In this document: positions 23,705 to 31,586 of the stretch, piece after piece
Layout: each line of letters opens with the position of its first letter
Numbering within the stretch: the first letter of the stretch is position 1
Assembly: GCA_945861245.1 (NCBI GenBank)
Contig: CAMAUE010000051.1
Coordinates: 1 to 33,423 of the forward strand
DNA: 33,423 nucleotides
Reading direction: 5' to 3'
Source: Singulisphaera sp. GP187
GTDB taxonomy: Bacteria > Planctomycetota > Planctomycetia > Gemmatales > Gemmataceae
Notes under the pieces: model-generated
Databases searched by the model: none
Seen by the model: only the letters and a program-made list of their open reading frames with translations
What the model was told of the DNA's origin: nothing
Translations under genes and position numbers: made by a program

Positions 23705-23721
23705 TTGGCACGGAACCTGCT
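23705..23721 (+). promoter_or_regulatory. Sigma-54 (-24/-12) promoter
   Basis: TTGGCACGGAACCTGCT matches the consensus TTGGCAC-N5-TTGCT closely: GG at -24 and GC at -12 are separated by exactly ten bases. Transcription would start near 23732, before the UspA-like gene. It lies between an NtrC-family activator gene and the efflux operon. Confidence 0.82.
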
Positions 23722-23770
23722 ACCGCAACCCAGCTAATCGTCCGACCATTAACGCTTGATGAGAGCTGTC

Positions 23771-24589
23771 ATGCACGCCTGGACGCTTCAACACGTTTCA
23801 ATCTGGCTTGAGGATGCCTCAGCGAATGAGATCGTATTCTCGCATGCTTTGGAATGGGCATTTCGCCTTCACGTGCCTTTGCGTGTTGTCGCAATCACTC
23901 ATCCGCCGGTGATGGACAAAATCAAAGCCTGGGGAGAAACGACCGCTCTCCGAGGTGTTGCGTTGGAAGCGCATCTCACCGTCGAGAAAACACAAGCGGC
24001 CATCGAACAGTTTCTGCGAACAAATAGCCTTTGTGTTTTCTCCGATACAGCCGACACGCAGATCGAGCAAGAATTGTTGCAACGATCCTCGCGAATACCG
24101 ACCGTTTGCCAGTTGCACTGCGCTAACACGTTCACGCCGATTGATCGGGTGTTGGTTCTTTGCCGCGATGCTGACTTGAGGGCTGAGTATCTGGAAAGCG
24201 CTGCGCGGCTCTGCCACGCGCTGGAAACTACACCCATTGTTCTGATCTTGGCCGGATCGGAATACGATGCCGAACTGAAGCAAGAATACGCGGAAGGCAT
24301 TTTCCATTCTCGACGCATGCTCGCCGATGTTGACTTTGTGATTGATCGCGATCCCGGCCAGGCGGTCAAGCGCGTAGTGTCCTGGCGCCGATGCTCTCAC
24401 ATCATCGTACCGCGATCGTCCGAGGCATCGGACCGGCTTCTACGTGATCTCTCGGCATCGGTGAGTGTACTGACCGTGCCCGACGCAGTTTCTCTGGACA
24501 TGCCACGCAGAATTCGGAGCGGCCGAGGGATTCTCCCCTGGAACCGCCTTGAAGTAATCGAACCCATCACAGCAACCGAACACGTTTGA
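23771..24589 (+). CDS. UspA-like protein
   Basis: The protein of about 272 residues looks like a diverged tandem universal-stress protein: two alpha/beta halves, with WLEDASANEIVFSHALEWAFRLHVPLRVVAI in the first and RVLVLCRDADLRAEYLESAARLCHALETTPIVLILAG opening the second. The second half ends with HIIVPRSS and then SVLTVPD, typical of Usp strands beta-4 and beta-5. The ATP-binding G-2x-G-9x-G(S/T) motif is not clear, so nucleotide binding is doubtful. GAGAG precedes ATG 23771; ATG 23759 and TTG 23756 in the same frame are alternatives. It is the first gene after the sigma-54 promoter and 19 bp before the adaptor gene, so it may serve as a stress-linked regulator of the pump; that is inference. 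Confidence 0.7.
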   Translation: MHAWTLQHVSIWLEDASANEIVFSHALEWAFRLHVPLRVVAITHPPVMDKIKAWGETTALRGVALEAHLTVEKTQAAIEQFLRTNSLCVFSDTADTQIEQELLQRSSRIPTVCQLHCANTFTPIDRVLVLCRDADLRAEYLESAARLCHALETTPIVLILAGSEYDAELKQEYAEGIFHSRRMLADVDFVIDRDPGQAVKRVVSWRRCSHIIVPRSSEASDRLLRDLSASVSVLTVPDAVSLDMPRRIRSGRGILPWNRLEVIEPITATEHV

Positions 24590-24608
24590 CAAAACACCGA
24601 GGTGAGCC

Positions 24609-25994
24609 ATGAAGATGTTCCGATACTGGAGCGTTTGGACCGGATTGATCGCGCTGGCCGTTGTTGGGATGGTGTCAGGCACCATTTATTTCAACAAGGG
24701 ACAAACGGCCCTGGTTGCCCATGCCGGTGATGGCACGACGAAAACGGTCATTGTTCCTGTGAAGGTCGTTCATCCTCAAAAGGGGCTTGAGAGACTTTCC
24801 ACGCAGGCAGGCTCGATCCAAGCGTACGAGTCGGTCCGGTTGTATGCCAAGGTACCCGGCTTCATGAAAAAGCAAAATGTGGATATTGGTGATCGTGTGA
24901 AAGCCGGGCAGGTATTGGCAGTCCTGGACGTGCCGGAGTTAGAGACCCAAGTGAAGCGCGGCAAGGCGATCCTTGTACAAGCTCGCTCACGCGTCATTCA
25001 GATGAAGGCACGAGTCAACAGTGTAACGGCTGAATTGGATGCCTCGAAGGCCGCCGTGACACAGGCGGAAGCCACTGCGAAGAGTTCCGCAGCCTGGGTT
25101 CGTTTTCGCGAAAAGCAACTGCTGCGGATGAAAGAGTTGTTCGCACTCAAGAGTATTGACGAACGACTCGTCGATGAGAGTAAAGAGCGCTACGAAGCCT
25201 CCGTCGAAACCGAACATTCCTCCAAGGCGGCTATTTTGACCAGCAAGGCGCATGTCGTTGCCTATGCCGCGAAGATCGAGTCGGCCCAGGCGGACGTGGC
25301 GTTCGCGGACGCTGAGGTAGATGTGTCGCAGGCGGAACTCGACAAGTACACGGTTCAACTCGGATTCGCCACCATTAACGCACCGTTCGACGGCGTTGTC
25401 ACGCATCGGAGTTCGTTCCCGGGGGATTTTGTCCGCTCGGCCAATGAAGGGGGCAGCCACGAGCCGATATTGATCGTTCAGCGCACGGATCTGATGCGGG
25501 TGATCGTTTACATTCCCGATCGTGATGTGCCGTTTGTCGATCCGGGCGATGCCGCATTGGTGGAAATCGATGCACTTACCGGAAAAAAGTTCCCCGCCAA
25601 AATTTCCCGCATCTCGAAGTCCGAGGACCCACAAACCCGCCTCATGCGAGTTGAAATCGATCTCACCAATCCGACGGGCAGAATCTGTCACGGCATGTAC
25701 GGCAAGGTCACCATTGTGCTGGACAAACAAGCAGACCAGTTTTCGATTCCTTGCTCGTGTCTGGTGGGAAAAGCGGGGGACGGCGTCGGAGAGGTTTACG
25801 TGATCCGGGACACGCGTGCACAGCTCGTCAAAGTTCACCTGGGTATCGACAATGGCTTGCGGGTCGCTGTCGTGGAGGGCTTGAGAGCTGAGGATGAAGT
25901 CATCCTTCAGCCAGGCAGCGAGCTGTCCAACGGCGTCAGGGTGACCCCGACTGAATCGAAGGACGACTCAGCGAAGGCCAAATCCGCTCATTGA
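24609..25994 (+). CDS. RND efflux periplasmic adaptor (HlyD/MFP family)
   Basis: The 461-residue protein starts with GAGG 6 bp upstream and has an N-terminal membrane anchor (about 8-28). The lipoyl half-motif VRLYAKVPGFMKKQNVDIGDRVKAGQVLAVLDVPEL precedes a long coiled coil (about 120-240, alanine/lysine/glutamate rich); the second lipoyl half reads FATINAPFDGVVTHRSSFPGDFV, then beta-barrel strands (MRVIVYIPDRDVPFVDPGD) and a membrane-proximal domain. It links the inner-membrane pump to an outer-membrane channel. No metal-binding histidine/methionine N-terminal extension of the CusB type is evident. A 22-bp perfect inverted repeat follows before the pump gene. Confidence 0.93.
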   Translation: MKMFRYWSVWTGLIALAVVGMVSGTIYFNKGQTALVAHAGDGTTKTVIVPVKVVHPQKGLERLSTQAGSIQAYESVRLYAKVPGFMKKQNVDIGDRVKAGQVLAVLDVPELETQVKRGKAILVQARSRVIQMKARVNSVTAELDASKAAVTQAEATAKSSAAWVRFREKQLLRMKELFALKSIDERLVDESKERYEASVETEHSSKAAILTSKAHVVAYAAKIESAQADVAFADAEVDVSQAELDKYTVQLGFATINAPFDGVVTHRSSFPGDFVRSANEGGSHEPILIVQRTDLMRVIVYIPDRDVPFVDPGDAALVEIDALTGKKFPAKISRISKSEDPQTRLMRVEIDLTNPTGRICHGMYGKVTIVLDKQADQFSIPCSCLVGKAGDGVGEVYVIRDTRAQLVKVHLGIDNGLRVAVVEGLRAEDEVILQPGSELSNGVRVTPTESKDDSAKAKSAH

Positions 25995-26024
25995 GTAACG
26001 TGCGACAAATAACGTCCCGAATTT

Positions 26025-26080
26025 GCCGCTTGCGGCTTAGCGTTCGCAAGACACCAGGCGAACGCTAAGCCGCAAGCGGC
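26025..26080. repeat. Perfect 22-bp inverted repeat (dispersed REP-like element)
   Basis: Arms 26025-26046 and 26059-26080 are exact reverse complements (GCCGCTTGCGGCTTAGCGTTCG is split as GCCGCTTGCG then GCTTAGCGTTCG), with a 12-base loop. The stem is very stable. The string GCTAAGCCGCAAGCGG also occurs at 4288-4303. It sits within an operon, 34 bases before the pump start codon, and could lower downstream expression or protect upstream mRNA. It lacks a T-run. Confidence 0.85.
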
Positions 26081-26114
26081 GAACGAAGTTGGTTTCACTT
26101 GGGGAAGATAGCTC

Positions 26115-29100
26115 ATGATTGGACTCATCAAGTTTTCCCTCAACAACTGGTATGCCGTCGTCGTGATGGTGCTGACGGTTTCGGTGCTCGGGTCGCTGGC
26201 AATGCTGTCGATCCCGATCGATATCCTGCCGGTGAATCGCAGCCCGGCGGTACAGGTCTTGACCTTTTACGGCGGCATGCCGGCCGCGGTGGTGGAGAAG
26301 AACCTGTCGAACCGCCTGGAGCGCTGGACTGGGCAGGTGGCGGGCACGGCGAAGCAGGAATCGCGCTCCATCGCCGGCGCCAGCATCGTGCGCAACTACT
26401 ACAGTGCCGACGTCGATATCAACGGCGCGCAGACCCAGGTGATGTCGCTGGTCGCCGGGGCCACGCGCTATCTGCCTCCCGCTACTCTGCCCCCTATCGT
26501 CTTGCCGTATGATCCGACCAACACCGTGCCGATCTGCCTGGTCGCGCTGGACAGCAAAACCCTGCCGGAAGGCGTCCTCGCGGACGCCGGCCGATTCGAG
26601 GTTCGCAACATGATCATGGGCATCCGCGGCGCCAACGCCCCGGTCATCTACGGGGGCAAAACGCGGGCCATCCTGGCCTACATGAATCGCGAGAAAATGC
26701 AGGCCCGCAACCTCTCCCCCGAGGATCTCCGCAATGCCATCGACAATTACAACATCTTCATGCCGACCAGCGGCGCCCGGCTCGGCGGCACCGACTACGC
26801 CATCGACTCCAACTCCATGTATGAACTCGTCGAATTGATGGGCGAGATCCCCGTCAAAACCGACGGGGACAAGACGATCTTCCTCAAGGATGTCGCCACG
26901 CCGACCGACACCAACATGAGGCAAATGAGCATCGTCCGCGTCAACGGGCGCCGGCAGGTCTACATTCCGGTCTATCGGCAAGCCGGCGCCAGCACGCTCG
27001 CGGTCGTCGGCAGCCTGAAAGAGCAGCTTCCCGATATCAAGTCTCGTTTGACCCACGACGACATCGATCTGAAACTGGTAATGGATCAATCGGTGTACGT
27101 GCGGAGTTCGATCGTCAGCCTGATCGAGGAAGGAGTGCTCGGCGCGATTCTCTGTTCGCTGGTGATCTTGGTCTTCTTAGGCGAATGGCGGCTGACGCTG
27201 ATTTCTGTGTTGACGATCCCGATTGCCGTCTGCTTCGCCATCCTGGGCCTGCATTACACGGACAACACCATCAATGTGATGACGCTGGCGGGACTGGCGC
27301 TGGCGATCGGTCCGCTCGTCGATCTCGCCATCATCGGTCTGGAGAACACGCACCGGCATCTCGGCCTGGGCGTTAAACCAAAAGAAGCCGCGTTCCATGG
27401 GGCCAGCGAAATCGCCATGCCGGCCCTGGTGGCGAGTTGTTGCACTTTGCTGGTCCTTGCGCCGCTGGCGTTCATGCCGGGTATGGGCAAGTTTCTCTTC
27501 CGGCCCATGGCTTTGGCCGTGACCTTTGCCATGATCGCGGCGTTCTTCATGTCCGTTACGTTAGTGCCTGCTTTATGTTCTCTTTGGTTGAAGGCCCACC
27601 ATCCAAAAGGTCAGCCGGAACTTCATGGCGAAGACTACTTTCATCGGTATGAACACGAGAATCCGCCCGCCCAGAGCTGGTTCGGCAAAACGTTTGAACG
27701 TTGGGAAGCGTTGATCGCTGCTGCGATCGCGGGATATCTGCGCTTGCTCGGAGGGGTCATGACACGCCGAGTCACCGTTTTGCTCGGCGGCCTCGCTTTG
27801 TTCCTCGCAGTCGTTTTCGGGATCGGCTCCCAACTGAAGCGCGAGTTCTTTCCGGAAGTTGATGCCGGCGCCTTCGAGATCTACGTCCGCACCAAGTCCG
27901 GCACGCACCTTGAGGAGACCCAGAAACGGGTTGCCGCTGTCGAAGAAGTCGTCCAAGAGACCATCGGTTCAGACCTGGAGATCGTCATCAGCGAGATCGG
28001 CGTCGTCGGAGATTGGTCCGCGGCGTTTACGCCCAACTCCGGACCCATGGATGCCGTCGTCAAGATCCAGCTCACCCCCGATCGGCGCCACTCGGCCCAG
28101 GAATACGTGCACCAACTGCGGCAACGCCTCGACGCGCCCGAATGGAAGAGCCAGGCGGAATTCTCCTTCAACGCGGGAGGCATGATTCGCTCCGCCATGA
28201 ACGAAGGCCGATCCAGCCCGATCAACATTCAGATCACCACCAAGAATATCGCGAAGGCCTATCCGGTTGCCGAGGACATCCTTGAGGAAGTGCGGCGCGT
28301 GGACGGCGTGGTGGATGCCCGCATCATTCAACGGCTCGATTATCCCCAGTACATCATTGACGTGGATCAAGCCAAGGCCGCCAGCCTTGGCTTGAACCAG
28401 GCCGACGTGATGAAAAACGTGATCGCGTCGCTGAACTCGAGCATCCAGTACCATAAGAAAAACTTTTGGAGCGACCCCGTCAGCAACAATCTGTACTTCG
28501 TCGGCGTATCGTACTCCGATGAGGATATCAAGTCGCTGGATACGATGCTGGATATCCCGATCACCAGCCCGACGCAAAAACGCTCGATCCCGCTGCGCAA
28601 CGTCGCGACCCTCAGACGCACCAACGTCGTCAGCGAAATGACGCACCAGAACCTGCAGACCACGCTCGACATCAACTTGAACATTCACGGGCGCGACCTT
28701 GGCAGCGTGGCCGACGCGGTCGCCCTGTTGCTAAACCGCTACGGTCAGAACGACGGGGGCGGCGAGTGGAAGACCTACGATCCGGCCTCGAAGGAGGCGG
28801 AGCGTCGATCCTTCCTCGTCGGCAGTAAGATCCGGCTCAGCGGGGAATACGCGCGCATGCAGGATACCTTCTACAATCTCGGCGTCGGGTTAGTTCTGGC
28901 CACCCTCCTGATCTATTTCCTCATGGTCGCACTGTTCAAATCCTGGCTTATGCCGCTCGTCATTCTGTCCGCGGTCCCGCTCGGCCTGATCGGCGTCGTG
29001 CTGACGCTCTACGTGACGCAGACCGCGCTCAACGTCCAGTCGCTTTTGGGCATCATCTTCATGGTCGGAATCGTCGTTTCCAACACGGTGCTGCTGGTCG

Positions 29101-29444
29101 ATTACGCCCAGCACCTAAGACGGGGTGAAGGCTTGTCGCCAAGCGAGGCGATCGTCAAGGCGGCGTCCGTCCGGGTTCGGCCGGTGGTGATGACCGCGTT
29201 GGCGACCTTCTTTGCGCTTCTGCCGATGGCGCTGGGATTGGGGCGCGGCAGCGAGGCGAACACGCCGCTGGGCCGGGCAGTCCTTGGCGGTCTGGTCGCG
29301 GGGCTAATCACCACGTTGTTCGTCGTTCCCTCACTCTATTCACTTGTTGTCAAGGATGTCAAACTTGCTGACGACAATGACGATGTGATCCCAGGCGATG
29401 ACGAACCAGCGGGTGGTCCGAAAGCCGAACCTGTTCAGCCGTGA
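26115..29444 (+). CDS. RND efflux pump, inner-membrane permease
   Basis: The 1109-residue protein has the AcrB/CusA-superfamily layout: TM1 near 11-33, a large periplasmic loop, TM2-6 (about 335-570), TM7 near 552-572, a second periplasmic loop and TM8-12 to about 1080. GGGGA lies 9 bp before the ATG. In TM4 the usual DD pair is GPLVDLAIIGLEN, leaving one aspartate (D403, with L404). The TM10 position of the AcrB lysine has GIVVSNTVLLVDYA, with serine. A single TM4 aspartate also occurs in CusA-type metal pumps, but the CusA methionine ladder cannot be confirmed here, so drug, lipid or metal export are open. It exports substrate using the proton gradient, with the adaptor upstream and the TolC-like proteins downstream. 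Confidence 0.95.
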   Translation: MIGLIKFSLNNWYAVVVMVLTVSVLGSLAMLSIPIDILPVNRSPAVQVLTFYGGMPAAVVEKNLSNRLERWTGQVAGTAKQESRSIAGASIVRNYYSADVDINGAQTQVMSLVAGATRYLPPATLPPIVLPYDPTNTVPICLVALDSKTLPEGVLADAGRFEVRNMIMGIRGANAPVIYGGKTRAILAYMNREKMQARNLSPEDLRNAIDNYNIFMPTSGARLGGTDYAIDSNSMYELVELMGEIPVKTDGDKTIFLKDVATPTDTNMRQMSIVRVNGRRQVYIPVYRQAGASTLAVVGSLKEQLPDIKSRLTHDDIDLKLVMDQSVYVRSSIVSLIEEGVLGAILCSLVILVFLGEWRLTLISVLTIPIAVCFAILGLHYTDNTINVMTLAGLALAIGPLVDLAIIGLENTHRHLGLGVKPKEAAFHGASEIAMPALVASCCTLLVLAPLAFMPGMGKFLFRPMALAVTFAMIAAFFMSVTLVPALCSLWLKAHHPKGQPELHGEDYFHRYEHENPPAQSWFGKTFERWEALIAAAIAGYLRLLGGVMTRRVTVLLGGLALFLAVVFGIGSQLKREFFPEVDAGAFEIYVRTKSGTHLEETQKRVAAVEEVVQETIGSDLEIVISEIGVVGDWSAAFTPNSGPMDAVVKIQLTPDRRHSAQEYVHQLRQRLDAPEWKSQAEFSFNAGGMIRSAMNEGRSSPINIQITTKNIAKAYPVAEDILEEVRRVDGVVDARIIQRLDYPQYIIDVDQAKAASLGLNQADVMKNVIASLNSSIQYHKKNFWSDPVSNNLYFVGVSYSDEDIKSLDTMLDIPITSPTQKRSIPLRNVATLRRTNVVSEMTHQNLQTTLDINLNIHGRDLGSVADAVALLLNRYGQNDGGGEWKTYDPASKEAERRSFLVGSKIRLSGEYARMQDTFYNLGVGLVLATLLIYFLMVALFKSWLMPLVILSAVPLGLIGVVLTLYVTQTALNVQSLLGIIFMVGIVVSNTVLLVDYAQHLRRGEGLSPSEAIVKAASVRVRPVVMTALATFFALLPMALGLGRGSEANTPLGRAVLGGLVAGLITTLFVVPSLYSLVVKDVKLADDNDDVIPGDDEPAGGPKAEPVQP

Positions 29445-29560
29445 ACGGAGATGCGAGCGCTCAAGACTTCCAAAGTTACCAGCAGCTTTGGAAATGATCC
29501 AGAAGGTTATTCGCCGGCGGCTGGAATCGGCGCCAACGACCTACTTCAGGAGGGATTCCT

Positions 29561-29752
29561 ATGCTCGTTCTCAGTCGAAAACGTGGCGAAGTCATCATCG
29601 TTCCGAAATGCGAATGGACGGTCACCGTTCTCGCAGTCCAGGGCAACACGGTACGGCTCGACATCGCCGCGCCGACCGAGATCGACATCTATCGCGAAGA
29701 AATCTGGCAAACGATCAACCACGAGGGCGAACGTCCTTCTGTGAAGGAATGA
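29561..29752 (+). CDS. csrA: CsrA-type translational regulator
   Basis: The 63-residue protein begins MLVLSRKRGEVIIV and continues VTVLAVQGNTVRLDIAAPTEIDIYREEIWQTI, a standard CsrA/RsmA fold with the L4-R6 and VR-LDI RNA-contact strands and the I-YREEI helix. AGGAGG lies 6 bp before the ATG. CsrA binds GGA motifs in mRNA leaders and usually blocks translation. The AGGA of its own ribosome site can pair with TCCT just after it, exposing GGG/GA in a small loop, which may allow self-control; this is inferred. It lies between the pump and the TolC-like genes, an unusual place. No FliW is present in the window. Confidence 0.93.
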   Translation: MLVLSRKRGEVIIVPKCEWTVTVLAVQGNTVRLDIAAPTEIDIYREEIWQTINHEGERPSVKE

Positions 29753-29997
29753 GATGCAATGCAATGCAGACATCCTCGCTATTCGTTGCTGATGGTCGAA
29801 GAGCAGGGAAATGCGCCGTCAGCCTCATGCGTATGCGGCCGGGATTTTCTCAACTGTTAGGATCGCGGAGACCGATAAAACAAATGGATGCGCCAACTCA
29901 GATGCGCATCAGGCACTCATTATTCGCAGCAACGCACGCACAACTACGATTCCCGTCAAGATGCTCGCGAAACACGGATGTTCTGTGCGAGGATACT
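29753..29997. other. Non-coding spacer within the efflux operon
   Basis: No gene is supported in this 245-base gap between csrA and the first TolC-like gene. The reading frame of the latter is open across it, but it contains no signal-peptide-like start. A short tandem ATGCA repeat occurs at 29754-29767. The spacer could carry a separate promoter or CsrA-target leader; several GGA triplets are present but none in a clear hairpin. Confidence 0.4.
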
Positions 29998-31551
29998 ATG
30001 CGATACCCGCGCATCATATGCGGCGTAATTGTCGGGATTCTGCTCGTTGCATCCCTTGCCGGCGCACAACCGCTTCCCGGCGGTAAGGCTGGCAAGGAGC
30101 AAGATCCCAAGGGAGATGACAAGAAAAAGCCGCCGAAGATCGAGGAAATCAAATTTCCAGCGATCCCCACAATTCTCGACAAAGAGAGTCGGCCCATCGA
30201 CCTCGCCAGTGCCTTGCAACTGGCGGGGGTCCAAAATCCACAGATTATGCTCGCGCGCGAACGCGTCGTGGAGGCGACTGCCATGCGTCAACTGGCGGCC
30301 GCGCAGTTTCTGCCTTCCATCAATTTCGGGACCAACCTCGATCATCACACCGGCATGTTGCAACAATCCAATGGCAACATGCTCAAAGTGAATCGCGATT
30401 CGCTCTATCTGGGCCTGGGCGCTAGCGCGGTTGGCGCAGGGACCGTGAACATTCCCGGCATCGTCTGGAGCGGCAATGTATCGACCACGATCTATCGTTC
30501 TCTCGTAAGCAAACAGGTCGTTCGACAGCGCCAGTTTTCAAGCGATGCCGTACGGAACGACATGCTGCTTCAAACCGCGCAATCGTATCTGGAGCTGCTG
30601 CGTGCGGAGGGACGCCGTGCGATTGCGGCAAAAAACCGCGCCGACGCTTTGGAGGTTGCACGCATCACTGCAAGTTACGCCAAGACCGGCCAGGGCCGGC
30701 AAGCGGACGCCGACCGTTCAGCCACGGAACTCGACCAGCGCAACAATGAACTCCTCCAGGCGGAGAATGACCTTCTCACGGCTTCAGCCCGTTTGAGCCA
30801 GGTGCTCAGCTTGAATCCATCCGAGCGCCTCCATCCGATTGACGGTTGGGTCGTTCCGAATCCCATCGTGCCGGATCCGATTCCCTTGGCGGAGCTTGTT
30901 ACCATCGCCATCACGCAGCGCCCGGAATTGCAGGAACGTCAGGCGGCAATTCGTGCGGCGCTCCTGGAATTGCAGAACGCCAAGGTACTGCCGTTTTCGC
31001 CAAACGTGATTCTCGGCTACAGTGCCGGCGGCTTCGGCGGCGGCAGCAATCTTGTGGCTGAAGCCACGCCGCCACAACCACGCTTCAGCAATCTGAAGGA
31101 TCGCCAGGACTTCGACGTGGTCGTATTCTGGTCCGTTCGCAATCTCGGCGTCGGCAATGTGGCCTTCATCCGTTTGGCACAGAGCAACGTCCGCCAAAAC
31201 GAACTGCAAAATGTTGAGGTCTTCGATCGAATTCGGGCGGAAGTCGTGCTTGGTTACGCGAGAACCCACGCCCGGTTCGCGCAGATCGAAACTAGCGAGC
31301 GAGCCGTTCAAACGAGCCAGAAAGCGTTCGAGCAAGACCTCCTGCGAACGACGAACCGCGAAGGGTTGCCCATCGAGGTCCTTGACAGCATGCGCCTTGT
31401 CGGCCGCAGCCGATACGCCTATCTGGATGCTATTGTCGATTACAATCGCGCCCATTTTGAGCTATATGTGGCCCTCGGACAACCGCCTGCCGATGCATTG
31501 GCCCGTCCGGTTCCTGGCAAGTTGGTGCCGCCGCCGACGCAGCAAAAATAG
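29998..31551 (+). CDS. TolC-family outer-membrane efflux protein (copy 1)
   Basis: The 517-residue protein starts at ATG 29998 with GAGG 7 bp upstream and a signal peptide ending near LVASLAGAQ; the longer open frame upstream overlaps csrA and is not used. The OEP repeats are visible: IDLASALQLAGVQNPQIMLARERVVEATAMRQ begins the first half and LVTIAITQRPELQERQAAIRAALLELQNAK the second. A lysine-rich linker (GKEQDPKGDDKKKPPK) follows the signal. It should form the outer-membrane barrel and periplasmic tunnel for the RND pump. It is paralogous to the next gene: both have the (Y/F)SAG-FGGGSN motif and DVV-WS-N-G-GN block. Confidence 0.9.
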   Translation: MRYPRIICGVIVGILLVASLAGAQPLPGGKAGKEQDPKGDDKKKPPKIEEIKFPAIPTILDKESRPIDLASALQLAGVQNPQIMLARERVVEATAMRQLAAAQFLPSINFGTNLDHHTGMLQQSNGNMLKVNRDSLYLGLGASAVGAGTVNIPGIVWSGNVSTTIYRSLVSKQVVRQRQFSSDAVRNDMLLQTAQSYLELLRAEGRRAIAAKNRADALEVARITASYAKTGQGRQADADRSATELDQRNNELLQAENDLLTASARLSQVLSLNPSERLHPIDGWVVPNPIVPDPIPLAELVTIAITQRPELQERQAAIRAALLELQNAKVLPFSPNVILGYSAGGFGGGSNLVAEATPPQPRFSNLKDRQDFDVVVFWSVRNLGVGNVAFIRLAQSNVRQNELQNVEVFDRIRAEVVLGYARTHARFAQIETSERAVQTSQKAFEQDLLRTTNREGLPIEVLDSMRLVGRSRYAYLDAIVDYNRAHFELYVALGQPPADALARPVPGKLVPPPTQQK

Positions 31552-31586
31552 ACTGCGGGAACATCAGGCACGGATCACCAGGAAAA

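Noticed and set aside
26037..27089. Minus-strand frame of 350 codons at the start of the RND pump
   Set aside because: Histidine/aspartate/arginine-rich antisense translation of the pump gene.
29398..29997. N-terminal extension of the first TolC-like frame back to 29398
   Set aside because: It overlaps the end of the pump and all of csrA; the signal peptide and ribosome site at 29998 define the real start.
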